A stretch of DNA of 64,000 nucleotides from NCBI GenBank assembly GCA_036320915.1, contig JAXBDG010000002.1, forward strand, positions 1,736,001-1,800,000, in the 5' to 3' direction. How positions within the stretch are numbered: the first letter of the stretch is position 1; every line of letters begins with the position of its first letter. The DNA is from Linnemannia elongata (Eukaryota; Mortierellomycota; Mortierellomycetes; Mortierellales; Mortierellaceae). The position numbers and the translations under genes are program-made. This document shows, piece after piece, positions 33,099 through 43,963 of this stretch. A model generated the notes under the pieces. The model saw only the letters and a list, made by a program, of their open reading frames with translations, was not told the DNA's origin and ran no database searches.

Positions 33099-33509
33099 CA
33101 TTAACACCCTCACTGTGGGACATGTGCGCGAACATGTCTGATTTCATTTCCACTCGCTCTCAACTCCTCTCCATTTTGTGGCATTCACCACCCTTCAGGG
33201 CTGGATCCTTTTTTTTTGTACAAATAGACGCCATCTCGGCCCTTCCTTCTTTTTTTTTTTTTTTTTTTTCTCATCTTCACTTCATTCTCGTCACTATCTC
33301 TTTCTTCTCTTCATTCTTGCCACTTTCTTGCTTCGCATACCTTACAAATCAGTCGCCATTTCTCCCTTTTTACGATCTGCGCTTTCGTTTATATCCCCAT
33401 CAGTCCGTTTCTCCTTCACTATAGTACCTCTTCCTTTTCATAAACCTAGCTCGCTCTAGTTCTTTCTCATTCTCCTCCCCACAACTTCTCCACCTTCGCA
33501 TCTTCTCCA

Positions 33510-35039
33510 ATGCTTTCCACAGAATACGGTTCCACACAATACCCCTCCACTCACATCCACTTGCTCGAACAAAACTTCACCACCGCCAATATCCCCTCAG
33601 ACGTCCACACCTTCCTCCCAAACCTTTCAGCAGTAACAACGACACAGTTCCAATTCGATCCTCTTGACATGCCCTCTCTGCCTGCATTAATGTCCCCCGA
33701 CTCCTCGATGAACGAGTTTTCCGAGTCTGTTGATGGCCGCGAGGAGGAGGATGATGACGAGGATCTTGACGAGTACGAGATCTTTGCTACCCCTCGCCAT
33801 CGCACCAGCGCTAACAACAGCAACGCCAACAGCTCCAACACCAATGCCAACATGAAGCAATACCAGCATGAGTGTTCGGACGAGACGCTCGAGAGCGGCT
33901 TTCCTTCCCTTCCAACGCAACATCCCTTCCACAACCACACCCACTATGCTCTCCCCAATACCTCAGGTCCAATGTACCCCGAGTTCCAGCAGCCCCAGAT
34001 AATGTACTACCATCATCCGCCACAACAGCACGCCCTCATGGCTGAATCACAGCACATGCCGCTATTGTCTGCTCAGCAACAGCAGCAACAACAGCCTATG
34101 TACGCCTCCAACTTTATTCAGCAGCAGCCTTTCATTCCATCTTCTGCACCTCTTCGCCATACAGTTCCTACTATCTCGGTGGAGCAAGTAGCCAATTCGC
34201 AGGCCTATGTCGAGTCAGCTGTCCTCAACTACTACATCTCCTCTCTCGAGTCCCAGCAGCAGCAGCCTTCGCTCCTTTCTACCTTCGAGAGCTCGCTTGA
34301 CCTCTTGATGACCCCTCATCTCCCGAACGGCAGCAACATGTCCAATTCCTCGTTTGCCCAGTCGCCTACCATGTCTTGGGCTTCGATTGAGTCCTCACGT
34401 CCTGCTTCCCCCGAGCAGCAGCAAGCGTACTCAAGCCACACTGTTGTTTGCCAAAACAACGCCAATAGCAGGAGACCTCGCCTTACCAAGAAGCATTCGG
34501 TCCCTCTCTACCGCAAGGCCAAATACATTGCTACCGAGCGTCATGCCTCTACAGCTGAGGAAGGCCTTCTTGCCTCGCCATTTTCAGCAGCCGTCTCTAG
34601 CGACGACTCGACCCGTGTCAAGCGCAAGCGCCGTGCCCGCCAGACAAAGCCCAAAGTCAAACCCACATCCTTCAGCTGTGACGTCCCCGACTGTGGCAAG
34701 GTCTTTTCGCGCGCCTACAACCTGACTTCGCACATGAAGACCCACTCTGCAGAGCGCCCCTTCCTCTGCGGTTCCTGCCCCTTGGCATTTGCACGTCGCC
34801 ACGACCGTGAGCGTCACGTGCGTCTCCACACGGGCGAGAAACCGTATAACTGCCAGAGCTGTGGGAGTGGGTTCATGAGGAACGATGCCCTCCACCGCCA
34901 CCAGCGGATCTGCGGACAGTCTGTCTCGGCTTTGGTAGCTTTACTCCAGCAGAATGGCAGTGGGGGCCAGGACGGTGCTTCTGCTTCTTTGGAGGGTCTT
35001 GACACCTCTGGCGTATACCAGAGCATGTTTGAGCTCTAG
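33510..35039 (+). CDS. C2H2 zinc-finger transcription factor, Crz1-like
   Basis: A single exon encodes 509 residues. The first 380 are low-complexity, with an acidic stretch (REEEDDDEDLDEYE, about residues 77-90), Asn/Ser runs and several Gln runs, as in activation domains. Three fingers follow from about residue 390: CDVPDCGKVFSRAYNLTSH (C-x4-C), CGSCPLAFARRHDRERH, and CQSCGSGFMRNDALHRHQRIC, which ends in Cys instead of His. The arrangement YNLTSHMKTH, RRHDRERHVRLHTGEKPY and RNDALHRH is that of the calcineurin-responsive factor Crz1 and related fungal regulators. Basic motifs just before the fingers (RVKRKRRARQ) are a likely nuclear localisation signal. I see no clear PxIxIT-type calcineurin dock, so calcium control is inference only. 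An 11-kb gene-free region lies upstream. Confidence 0.85.
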   Translation: MLSTEYGSTQYPSTHIHLLEQNFTTANIPSDVHTFLPNLSAVTTTQFQFDPLDMPSLPALMSPDSSMNEFSESVDGREEEDDDEDLDEYEIFATPRHRTSANNSNANSSNTNANMKQYQHECSDETLESGFPSLPTQHPFHNHTHYALPNTSGPMYPEFQQPQIMYYHHPPQQHALMAESQHMPLLSAQQQQQQQPMYASNFIQQQPFIPSSAPLRHTVPTISVEQVANSQAYVESAVLNYYISSLESQQQQPSLLSTFESSLDLLMTPHLPNGSNMSNSSFAQSPTMSWASIESSRPASPEQQQAYSSHTVVCQNNANSRRPRLTKKHSVPLYRKAKYIATERHASTAEEGLLASPFSAAVSSDDSTRVKRKRRARQTKPKVKPTSFSCDVPDCGKVFSRAYNLTSHMKTHSAERPFLCGSCPLAFARRHDRERHVRLHTGEKPYNCQSCGSGFMRNDALHRHQRICGQSVSALVALLQQNGSGGQDGASASLEGLDTSGVYQSMFEL

Positions 35040-36268
35040 AAAATTTCTCGTCGTTCCCTTGTTTTGTTTCTTTGTTTACTGTCATTCATTTGTTACTCCA
35101 CACTTTTGTACCATAGTTCTACCATCCTTACATCTCCCTTCCATTTCTCATATAAAAACATCCCTTGTACATACACATACGCAGTACCGATATCATAACG
35201 GTGCTTGGCAACGACCTCTTCTTTCGTTTGTCTTTTTGTTTTCCTTGTGTACATGATAGAATGCAGTAGAGAGCTGTGCTTCTGCGTATTGTTGCTTCTA
35301 CCTGGAGGAAAAAGGAAAACAATGGAAGAGGCGCCAAGCAGTTAGCCAGTTAGAATAGAGCAGAGTTTGAAAAAGGGAGACGATAGATGCAGTGGAAGTA
35401 ACTCTTCAAGGGAGGGGGCGAAACCAATGCACAGGCAACATCCAATGAATACAGACTGTACAGAGCAGAGCAAAACGGTGGTGTGACCATTCTACTGCCA
35501 TTGCACGTGGCTCATAAGCAATGGCATACGATGGATAGTTGATGTGAAGTCCGCTTGGCCGCTAAAAGCAAACAGTAATAAAAGGCGGGGAACAGCGCCC
35601 CTTTCTTGTTGGGTTTCTCTACTTTTTTTGTTTCTTTTCCACTCTTATTGTTATTGTTTATGGTTGTTGTCGTTATCGAACCTCCCCATATTTGCCACCT
35701 TATGCAGGGTTTACAGGGGAGGGGGTTTGTTTTCTCACGAATGCCATTCGGGCGTCAATTGTTTCGCCCCTTTGTCTCTTTGCAAGTTAGTATGCATGAA
35801 TGCAATGCGATAGTGATCAGGTACCTTATGCCACTCTAGTACATGCCTGTCTCCCCTGTCATTTGTCCTCCTCCAGATCCACTTTTTTTTTCTCCGCACG
35901 GCGAATCCCGGGGTGTGTGCTTTTTCTTTTTTGGTTGCTTGGTGGTGGTGCTGAGCCTGTTGTGTTGCCCAATAGTAAGAGGCACACGCTCCAACCTTCA
36001 GAAAAACATCATCTTCCTGCCCTCCTGTTCTCCTTTTGTACTCATTTCGCCACTTCCGCTGTTGTTGTTTCTTCTTTGAGTTGCATAGCTCGTTTCTCTT
36101 CCCTTTTTTGCACGCTCAATTCATTCTTTTTTGATCACTCTCCATTCTTTCCACACTCCATTTACTCTCTCATTCACACTCCATTCTCCCATTATTCACG
36201 TTGTCACGAAACAATAACAACATTAAACAAAGTTATAGCCCAATATATCACTAAACTTCAATCATAAA
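35040..36268. other. Intergenic, 3' region of the C2H2 factor and leader of the next gene
   Basis: About 1.2 kb. Pyrimidine-rich tracts from 35.9 to 36.2 kb and a CATT/CTCT-rich segment lead up to the start at 36269. Short frames here are low in complexity and unsupported. Confidence 0.4.
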
Positions 36269-39200
36269 ATGCTGCCCTTCACAACCTCGGCACCCACCCT
36301 GTCGAATAGCCTCTCCATTTCTTCTTCTCCTTCTTCTTCTCCTTCTTCTTCTCCTCCTCCTCCTCCTTCCTCCCCTCCTCCTTCCTCTACTTCCTTTGTA
36401 AAACAACAGCGCAATCATCATCAGCATCAAGAGCGTCAACAGCAACAACAGACAGATACAGACGACGCTGCATCACCACATTTACAACGATGCTCTCAAT
36501 CTCGGACAATAGCACATCCCAGCACAAGCATCCAGAACGGCATCGTTGTAATCAATTCATCCTCACCTTCATCCACAGCAACGCCCCCTCCGTCTCCTCC
36601 ACTCTCTGCCTCTTCTGAGAACTGCCCCTCCAAGCAATGGATGCTCCCTCCCTCTTCCACCTCCACTTCCTCTTCCTCGTCCTCCATCGAGCAACAAGAA
36701 ATACAAGAACAAGAGGGACGGAGACAGGACCATCGCCGGAATGTTTCTGCTTATCCGCTCCAACCACCCACTCCACCCTCGGGGATTGCAGCCGTGACGG
36801 CTACAACCACGGCAGCGGCAGCGGCTGCGGCCGCCTCGTATACTTCTCAAGAGCTGGCCATTGCGTACTCCATGGTTACCTCCACGCAATCTCAGCAACA
36901 ACAGCAACAGCGTCAAAGTCAAAGTCAAAGTCAGAAGCAACAGAGAGATCAGGATGTTCAGTATACGCTAGACCAGATGAGTCCCAAGAGCGCATCAGAG
37001 GTGCGAGGACCAGCCGAGTCACAGCTGCTGCTACAGCAACATCATCAGCATGAGCACCAATTGCCGAAGCAGCAAGGTAATTAACTATATATATGTATCG
37101 AATGTTGTTGTTGTTGTCGTAGTGATACCCCGCACTTTTTCCCTCTCTATTTTTCCCACATGGCCCGATGTGGGATAAATGTGAGTCTGTTTCGGGACAA
37201 TCCACTTTTTTTTCTTGTTGCTCTTTGTCTCGCTTGTGGTTGATTTTGTTGTTGTTGCTGTTGTTGTTTTTTTTTTTGTTTTTGTTTCTCTCCCTGGACT
37301 CTTCAGTTCCTTGCTTCCTTCTTTCTTTCTTTCCTCCCTTCTTTCTTTCTTTGATTCGTTCACATTCTTTCTTTCACTCTTTCATACATACTCCATATCT
37401 TTCTCTCTCTCTCTCTCTCTCTCTAATCCACTTCGCAACAAACACAACAATCTCCTCTCCCTTCTTATTTTTATTGTTCGTTCCATCTTTCTCTCCCACT
37501 CTCTCCCTCATTATATTCTCGTTTCGGGAACCATTTTTGACAACTTCCTGCCTGGTTGTTGCCCTGCCTTCAAATGGCTACTGCATCCGCCTCTACTGCT
37601 GCTACTGCTATTTCAATCCCTACCCCTGCTGCTGCTGCCAGCATCCATACAGCTATCAATGGAGGAGTAACAGGAGGACCAGGAGGATCAGGACAAGGAG
37701 GAAGAATAGGAGGAGAGGGATCGGCGTCCTTGCCTACCTCCGTGACCCACAAGGACAAAAACAACAACAACGGGAACGACGATAGCCAGATGCACTATTC
37801 AAGATACGACAACAATGGCTCTTCGTCCTCACAACAGTCTGACTACAGCCACCCTCAAGTCAACAATGCTTATCCTCCACCACCATCTCACGACCACCAT
37901 TTCAGTAACCTACACCACAGTCAACAACAACAACAACAACAACAACAACAGCAAAGGCATTCATTCGCTGAGAGTGAAGCGAGGATGCAGGACAATCAGC
38001 AACAGGGCTTTTCTCAACATGAATTTCATCGCCATCCAAGGGACCCACCCTATTCCCACCCACACCAACAGCAACCTCAACAACAGCAACAGCAACAGCA
38101 GCGACAACGCCACAGTTATAAAGAGAATGTCATTGCATTTGGTGACCCGCCAAATCGTCAGGACCGAGGAGAGGACAGCATTGATAGCAACCACGTGAAT
38201 GGGTCTTCCGGCGGCACCACTCGACACCACTATGGAGGAAGCGATAGGGAATATCTGAAGGAGCGTGCTGACCGAGGAGAGGGCCCGCTGCCTGCACCAT
38301 ACATTGACAGCGGCAGCAACGGGGCTGTCAATGGCCAAGGACGCAGCAGCAGCAGTATCAACGGTCTGACCGGAGTGCATACCAGCAATAGCAACAGCAA
38401 CAACATGAACAACAACGGCAACGGCAACAACCATGCCAGGGTTCATTCAGCCCCACATTCTTTTCCTTCTTCGCACTCCTTCTCTTCATCCTCCTCTTTT
38501 CATTCTATGAACAACAACAACAGTAACGGCATCGATGCATCGTTGTCGTCAGCAAATGTGTCGCACCATCCTAACGCACTCAATCGCTATCCGTTTTCTA
38601 TCCCGTCCATCTCAGCCAAGCTGGATCAGCCTCACCATGGAGATGGAAGTGATGCCCTGTCGTCGTTGTGGAAGGTATGTGTGGAAGAAGTAGTAGTGGA
38701 GAATAATGGCAATAACCAGAGTTGTGTGCGACGTGTTCGTTGTCCTTGTTTATCTTCTATGCCCAGTCGATATTGCCCGAGTTGCTCCGGGACAACTCCT
38801 TCGCTTTATGAGCCAATCATTGTCACAACGTGCCTTTTGTCAATGTTTATTATGTTTTGTTAACGGATGAATGACATTATCATATGTGGCACCACCCCTC
38901 GTAGAAAACGACGCCCATCCAGGAGCCGTACTTCCAAACGCGACACACCATCGCCTCCCAGCACACCCTGTCCACCCTCGGAGGAAGTACGTTCTTTTTC
39001 TTTTTAACTTATTGTCGTCCCTCCTTGCATGCATGCATGAATATAACAGCTGGTTTGCTTTTAATCAAGAGCAGCACTCTTTTATGCCGTGTGTGCACTA
39101 TCTTATGTTGCTACTCTCTCTCTCCACCTTCCTCGATAGTCCTATTCTCTCTGGACGAGGTTCCAACAGAATTCAACCAGGACATGTACATCGCCATGAG

Positions 39201-41925
39201 GAACCGCATCTTTGAGCTCGAGGCAAAATCCGTCAACTACTCGCCCTTTTCACATTCCAGGAAGCGATCCTTCGAACGAAACGGCCTCGACGATTATCCC
39301 GACCGGTACTCATACGGATACGACATCGACTCTGGACATTATTCAAAACGCCCCACCCATAGATACCCAGACACTTACGGTCCTCCCGACCAAGGCCCTC
39401 CTCCACCACGCCACCGACAGCCAACATCCCACCCTTCATGGTACACCCCAGAGGTGTACTCCAGCAGACCTCGTTACCCACCTCATCATGGACGCCCACT
39501 GTCGAATCGGGAAAGGGATCATCCTCACCCAGAAGGAGCACTCCACTGTAACCAGGATATAGGACCAGAATCACATCAGGGATCTCGACCAGGAAGCCCT
39601 GGTCCAAACAACAATTCAGCCCTACTTCCTATGCGGTCTGCGTATAGCCCACCCCCTAGTTCGGAGCTGACAAGACAACAACCTCACTCTGGACAACCTC
39701 CCCACCCCTCGCATCCTCATCAGTCTGGGCCTCCACCGAAGGATCGGCACCAACAGCAGCAACCCCCAAACGGCGAAAGACCTTCCAGCAATATGCCAAA
39801 CAGCGGACCCTATCCTCCCAACAGCCATCCTCACCCACTACCTCATCATCAGTCCAGCCACCACCCACAAACTCATCCTTCGCAACATCCTCAACACTCT
39901 CATCCACACGGCCCACCACACCAACCTCCTCAAGGGCCACCCCAGCATCAGCCGCCACCTCAAGGATACCAACAACAACAACTTCACTCAATTCAGACCA
40001 AGGGTCCGACTGGCATGGGCCATTCACAGCCCATGGGCGCTGTGACACCTGAGCAACGGCAGTCCATCCACCAGCAGCGACATCGAGCGCAGCAGCAAGC
40101 CCAGTCGGCCCACTCTAGATCTTACCACTTACACAAGCACATGCGCCTACTTGATCAGCAGCGTGCGGCTCAGTTGGCAACCCAACAGCAACAGCATCAG
40201 CAGCATCAGCAACAGAAACAACAACAAGGCCAGTCTTTCAAGCCTATTCAGAGGCAATACCAGCCTCATCAACAGATGTACCCGAGTTACAACCAGCCTA
40301 TTGCCATCAAGCCTCATCCAGGACCAACGCAGTCGCAACTTCAGCAACAGGCACAAGCACAAGCACAAGCACAAGCGCAGAATCAAAACATTCGACCTAA
40401 TCCATTCCAGCAACAACAACAGCGCTTGACACCCCAGCAGCAGATGATGCAACGTTACCAGCAGCAGCGTCAGCTCCAGCAAAAGCAGCATCAGTTACGT
40501 CAATTGCAGTATCTACGAAACCGTCCAGCTGCCTCTTACCCTTCTCAAAAAACCACAACGAAAACGTCGTCGTCCAGCGCTCTTACAGGGGGCTCGCCCG
40601 GATCACACTCTCCCACGCCACCGCGCGTTTTCGGCCCTCAAGTAGATCGACCCATCAAAAAGTCGACGCGGCCTCTCGAGTGTTCCAACTGTATGGCTCT
40701 GGACTCGCTGGCATGGAAGCCCAAGGTGGAGCTCCAAATTGTGACTTCGGACGAATCCAACCCCTCAGGAGAACCCGCCACAGCAGCAGTGGGAGGAGAA
40801 GGCGCACAGGGCGCCAAGATTTTGTGTCCAGCCTGTACACAGTACTTGCAGACGCATGGCAAGTCCCGTCCAGTGCCACCCTTTCGGACCAATTTTTTGA
40901 AAAAGATCCATATGCGATTTAAGCGGGAGCTTCAAGAGGTTCGATTCCAGGGCTGGCAGGATGCACAGGTGCTTGAGATTGAGGATCGGATGGTTGAGCG
41001 AGAGTTCCAGATGGTATTCAATGGACTGGACGAAAGCGATGCTTATCAGATCCAAAGCCGATCTAGCTCTGTCGCCGGCTCTCCCGCGCCAGCGGCTGCA
41101 ACAGCATCGATATCGACAGTAACGGATCCTGCCAGCACTGGAACAGCCGCCGACAAGGGCAGCACGACATCAACATCAACTTCCAGTGGCGTCAAGGAGG
41201 CAGCAATGACAGAATCGTCCAGGGTATCAGAGAGTATTGTCATCAAGGTTGAGGACGATGACGAAGAAACCATCGGTTCGTTGAAAAAGTCCAAGCTCGA
41301 GAGTGTTGAGGTAAGGACGTTTCAGAGCGAGGCATCTGTGGGCGAATTGTTTGGCCACCGCTGGAGGACTGAGCCCGTTGTCGGGTACACCTTGGTTCAC
41401 TTTGGAGGATCTGACCGTACTCGTATGGTACCCATGAACCCCACTGTACCTTTCCTGAGTAAGTCCCCTTGGTCTGCAGGTACTACTTTTTGTTGCACGT
41501 TTGGCAATATTATGGCATGACGCTAACGATGGCATACTTGTTTGTTTTTGCACGTAGCTGTAAAGTTTGACCGCACGACCGAGTCGATTACGTTTGCGTT
41601 CCGAGTTTTGGTGAACGGTCTCTGCCTGTTATCATCTGGAGGAGGCCCACCTGCTCTGCACATGCCCGAGATGGCTGATGATGACGAGTCAGAAGAAGAA
41701 GAAGAAGTCGTTGTTGTTCCTGATAATGACAGGGAGGATGAGTCTACTTCCCCTTCATCATCATCGCCTTCTGGACCAGTGCGATCAAAAGGAGACGCCG
41801 AACCTGAAGCCGCTGCTACGGTCTCAACGGTCACCGATAATAGCAGCTATAAAACCGCTGCATCGTTGAGCCCCTCTACCTCCACGTCGGCGACTGTTAG
41901 GGAAGTTGACTCCGCACGCAAGTAG
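36269..41925 (+). CDS. Large low-complexity protein with an expanded GATA-like zinc finger
   Basis: Proposed exons are 36269-37076, 37653-38674, 38905-38986, 39140-41458 and 41558-41925, all in phase, giving 1532 residues. The last three junctions are well supported. The first intron (576 bases) is less certain; translation could instead begin at 37574 (1289 residues). Most of the protein is Ser-, Pro-, Gln-, His- and Asn-rich, with long Gln runs and polyalanine. Near residue 1150 it has LECSNCMALDSLAWKP, about 30 acidic or small residues, then ILCPACTQYLQTHGKSRPVP. That is C-x2-C-x44-C-x2-C with the GATA-like ending, but a loop much longer than the usual 17-18 residues. A conserved-looking helical segment (FRTNFLKKIHMRFKRELQEV) follows. 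The C-terminus has a folded-looking part (GELFGHRWRTEPVVGYTLVH, then TVKFDRTTESITFAFRV) and an acidic tail. It is probably a nuclear regulator; no named orthologue can be given. Confidence 0.72.
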
Positions 41926-42224
41926 AAACACTCCAACCGCCTTCCGATTCTTGTAATTAATCCCATTTGTTATTCCCTTACGATTTACTACAGCTATCTA
42001 TTCCTACTACCGTGTAATTGATTGTACTTTTTGACCATTTCTTTGTCCCACTACCTTTTGACCCTCCCAGATCATCATGCGAACGGCCTCCTTTCTACAG
42101 CCGCATCGCTAACCATCACCTTGCCACCATTTCAAAGCCTAATAAAAACACGTGGTAGGAGCCAGATAACAATCAGTAGTATAAACGTTCTTTTGCTGCT
42201 GGGCAGGATGGAGTGGCCCCTGGG
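41926..42224. other. 3' flank of the GATA-like gene
   Basis: AT-rich sequence following the TAG stop, with AATAAAAAC near 42139 as a possible polyadenylation element. No gene. Confidence 0.35.
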
Positions 42225-42422
42225 TCAGTTCTTTATTATTGACTCCATCATGCCTCCATGGTCTCCCGCTACTTCATTGTAAGCGATACCGTTTTGCTGA
42301 AAGAGATCAAACAACCTCGAGAACAGAATATCGGCATTGGTAAACTGACCCACAATCTTGTCCAGATTCCTGCAATGGTCCAACACCCACTGTACCTCCG
42401 TCATCCCCAACGACTGCGACAT
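42225..42422 (-). pseudogene. C-terminal fragment resembling an F-box/leucine-rich-repeat protein
   Basis: The frame reads MSQSLGMTEVQWVLDHCRNL, then DKIVGQFTNADILF and a stop. The pattern LGMT...VQWVLDHCRNL with an alternating leucine spacing is like the last repeats of fungal F-box/LRR proteins. No upstream F-box or further repeats can be joined to it, so I treat it as a remnant. Family assignment is tentative. Confidence 0.35.
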
Positions 42423-42817
42423 CTATTGAAAACTAAAAAGCCGTAGCTACGTCAGTCCTGCAAAGTTGGCCAGTCCATCATTGTCGGCCGACAAGGTGGA
42501 AGAGAAGGTCAAACAGCTTTTGGTGGGACACGATTGTACTTCGGGACTCCCAGATGATATAGATGGTAAGATAGCGTATAGTGTAGACACAGCCCCACGG
42601 TTGGTGAATGCTATTGTTAAGTCCTATTCGCTTATATGAGTTCAGAGAGTCAGTCTTAAGAGAACCGTGGTTGAATTGTGTGTGTGGTTAGCTATATGCT
42701 GAGTGGCAGTGAAAGCGAGCGGTGATGAGAAGTGCAAGCAAAGAATGACTTACAATTTTTTAGAGTGTTTCCATACACTCATAATTGTGTAGAGGACTTG
42801 ACCTTAGCTAAGCGTCC
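42423..42817. other. Intergenic with one possible decayed exon
   Basis: A plus-strand open stretch near 42450-42565 (SADKVEEKVKQLLVGHDC) followed by GTAAGA looks like a lone exon without supportable partners. Otherwise nothing is seen. Confidence 0.3.
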
Positions 42818-43017
42818 TTAACTCTCAATGTGGGAAAGCGCAATGTGCGCGATATTCTCGGACCTGCCTTGGTCTCGGTCCACATAGATCTTGCACCCGG
42901 GGCAGTACATTGACCGTCTCTTGTCCGCAACGAAAAAGTGGTCGCAGTTGGGTGCTGAACAATTGGCAGAAGTGTAGAATTCATGCACCCAAGCAACCGT
43001 AAACCCAGTGCCTTTGC
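42818..43017 (-). pseudogene. Orphan terminal exon with a zinc-ribbon-like pattern
   Basis: Behind a strong acceptor (pyrimidines then CAAG at 43018) lies an open stretch of about 66 codons ending in TGA-free frame to a stop at 42818. It reads GKGTGFTVAWVHEFY, NCSAPNCDHFFVADKRR, MYCPGCKIYVDRDQGRSEN. The cysteine pairs C-x4-C and C-x2-C suggest a small zinc-binding fold. No upstream exon can be found: the sequence before it belongs to the duplicated segment 43111-43650. It is either the last exon of a gene whose front was replaced by the duplication, or a remnant. I do not recognise the family. Confidence 0.45.
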
Positions 43018-43110
43018 CTTGAAAAAAGGAGAAGTAAGAGAGGCGGTAAGAAAATGTCAGTTTGTTGAGAAGGAATCTCAAACAACCATAATCAGATCAT
43101 GTACCCGCAT

Positions 43111-43650
43111 CCGTTGGTAGGGTCGGACATTCTAAATTGATCACGAAGCCCCGAGCCCAGCCTTCGTCAGCAAAATGTGCAATTTAGCGGACGAGGTGAC
43201 TGGGTTCAGAGATTTACTCCCCACTGTCGAATACTTCATTAACTGATATGGATGGTCATACAGTAACTTCACATCACGCATGGTCATTTTCACAAGCATT
43301 GATCATTGATGGGGGAAAAATAAGGCTCTCAGGGTAGGGAGGTCATGCGAGCAACGTTTCTTCCAAGTTAACAAGTCGCCAGCCAAAGGAGCTACAGTCT
43401 CCTTGCCATCCAGATTAGTGTCGAAATCATCCTTAATCTTTTAAATATGGTACTTGTAGGTTGGGCAGTCAGACAGTCAGGATGAAAAGATTCGATAACC
43501 CTAAAGACACTTTTTCTTCTTCCCTTTATACTCTCTATCAGTCATAAAACAGGGTCCATTTCCTGATCAAAGAGCATGAATGTACAATCGATTGACAAAT
43601 GTGCAACCAGAGGAGGGATCGTCTCGAACAAAAATTAAGAATACTCACGG
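43111..43650 (-). repeat. Duplicated segment, copy A
   Basis: The segment is clearly similar, though diverged, to 45281-46020. Shared landmarks are ATCCGTTGG...CGGACATTCT at one end, CAAGTCGCCAGCCAAAGGAG in the middle and GTGCAACCAGAGGAG near the other end. Copy A lacks roughly 200 bases present in copy B between the middle and the right landmark. Confidence 0.75.
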
Positions 43651-43963
43651 GAGTGTTGAGAGTGGAGGGAGGAAAGGAGTGCAAAAGGATGAAAGAGAGT
43701 GGGAGTGAGAGTGGGAGTGAGAGTGAGAGTTATCCCCACTTTGTCACTGCGGCTCAGAGACGCAGACAGGCAGAGTTGAATGAATGTTTGGGCACTGCAT
43801 GAATGCTGCACGTGGTACAGTTTTGACACAATGGGACCATGATGGCACCTGCTATTATTATTGTTATCTTCTCATACAAGGGGGAAGTGAAATGAAAGGA
43901 GTAGAAGGCAAGCAGCGTGGATATTAGACACATCTGGACAACGACAGGGCAGAGGGGGTCTCG

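Larger units (their letters stand above)
22260..33509. other. Gene desert of about 11 kb rich in simple sequence
   Basis: I can support no protein gene or tRNA here. The open frames are short, low in complexity, and lack splice-supported continuations. Simple repeats are abundant: (GTTCGT)n near 23127-23158, A32 at 24132-24163, T29 at 24631-24659, (AC)n at 26985-27031, T43 at 28416-28458, A48 at 29722-29769, GCAGT repeats near 31044-31065, T40 at 33059-33098 and T20 at 33250-33269. The last 400 bases are pyrimidine-rich and form the probable leader of the transcription factor at 33510. The length suggests a large regulatory region or non-coding RNA genes, which cannot be shown from sequence alone. 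Confidence 0.5.

Noticed and set aside
33551..34023. Antisense open frames of 70-130 codons inside the C2H2 factor gene
   Set aside because: Shadow frames of a codon-biased coding exon. The sense frame has three zinc fingers.
36251..36448. Antisense Arg-rich frame at the start of the GATA-like gene
   Set aside because: Produced by the CCT/TCT repeats on the sense strand.
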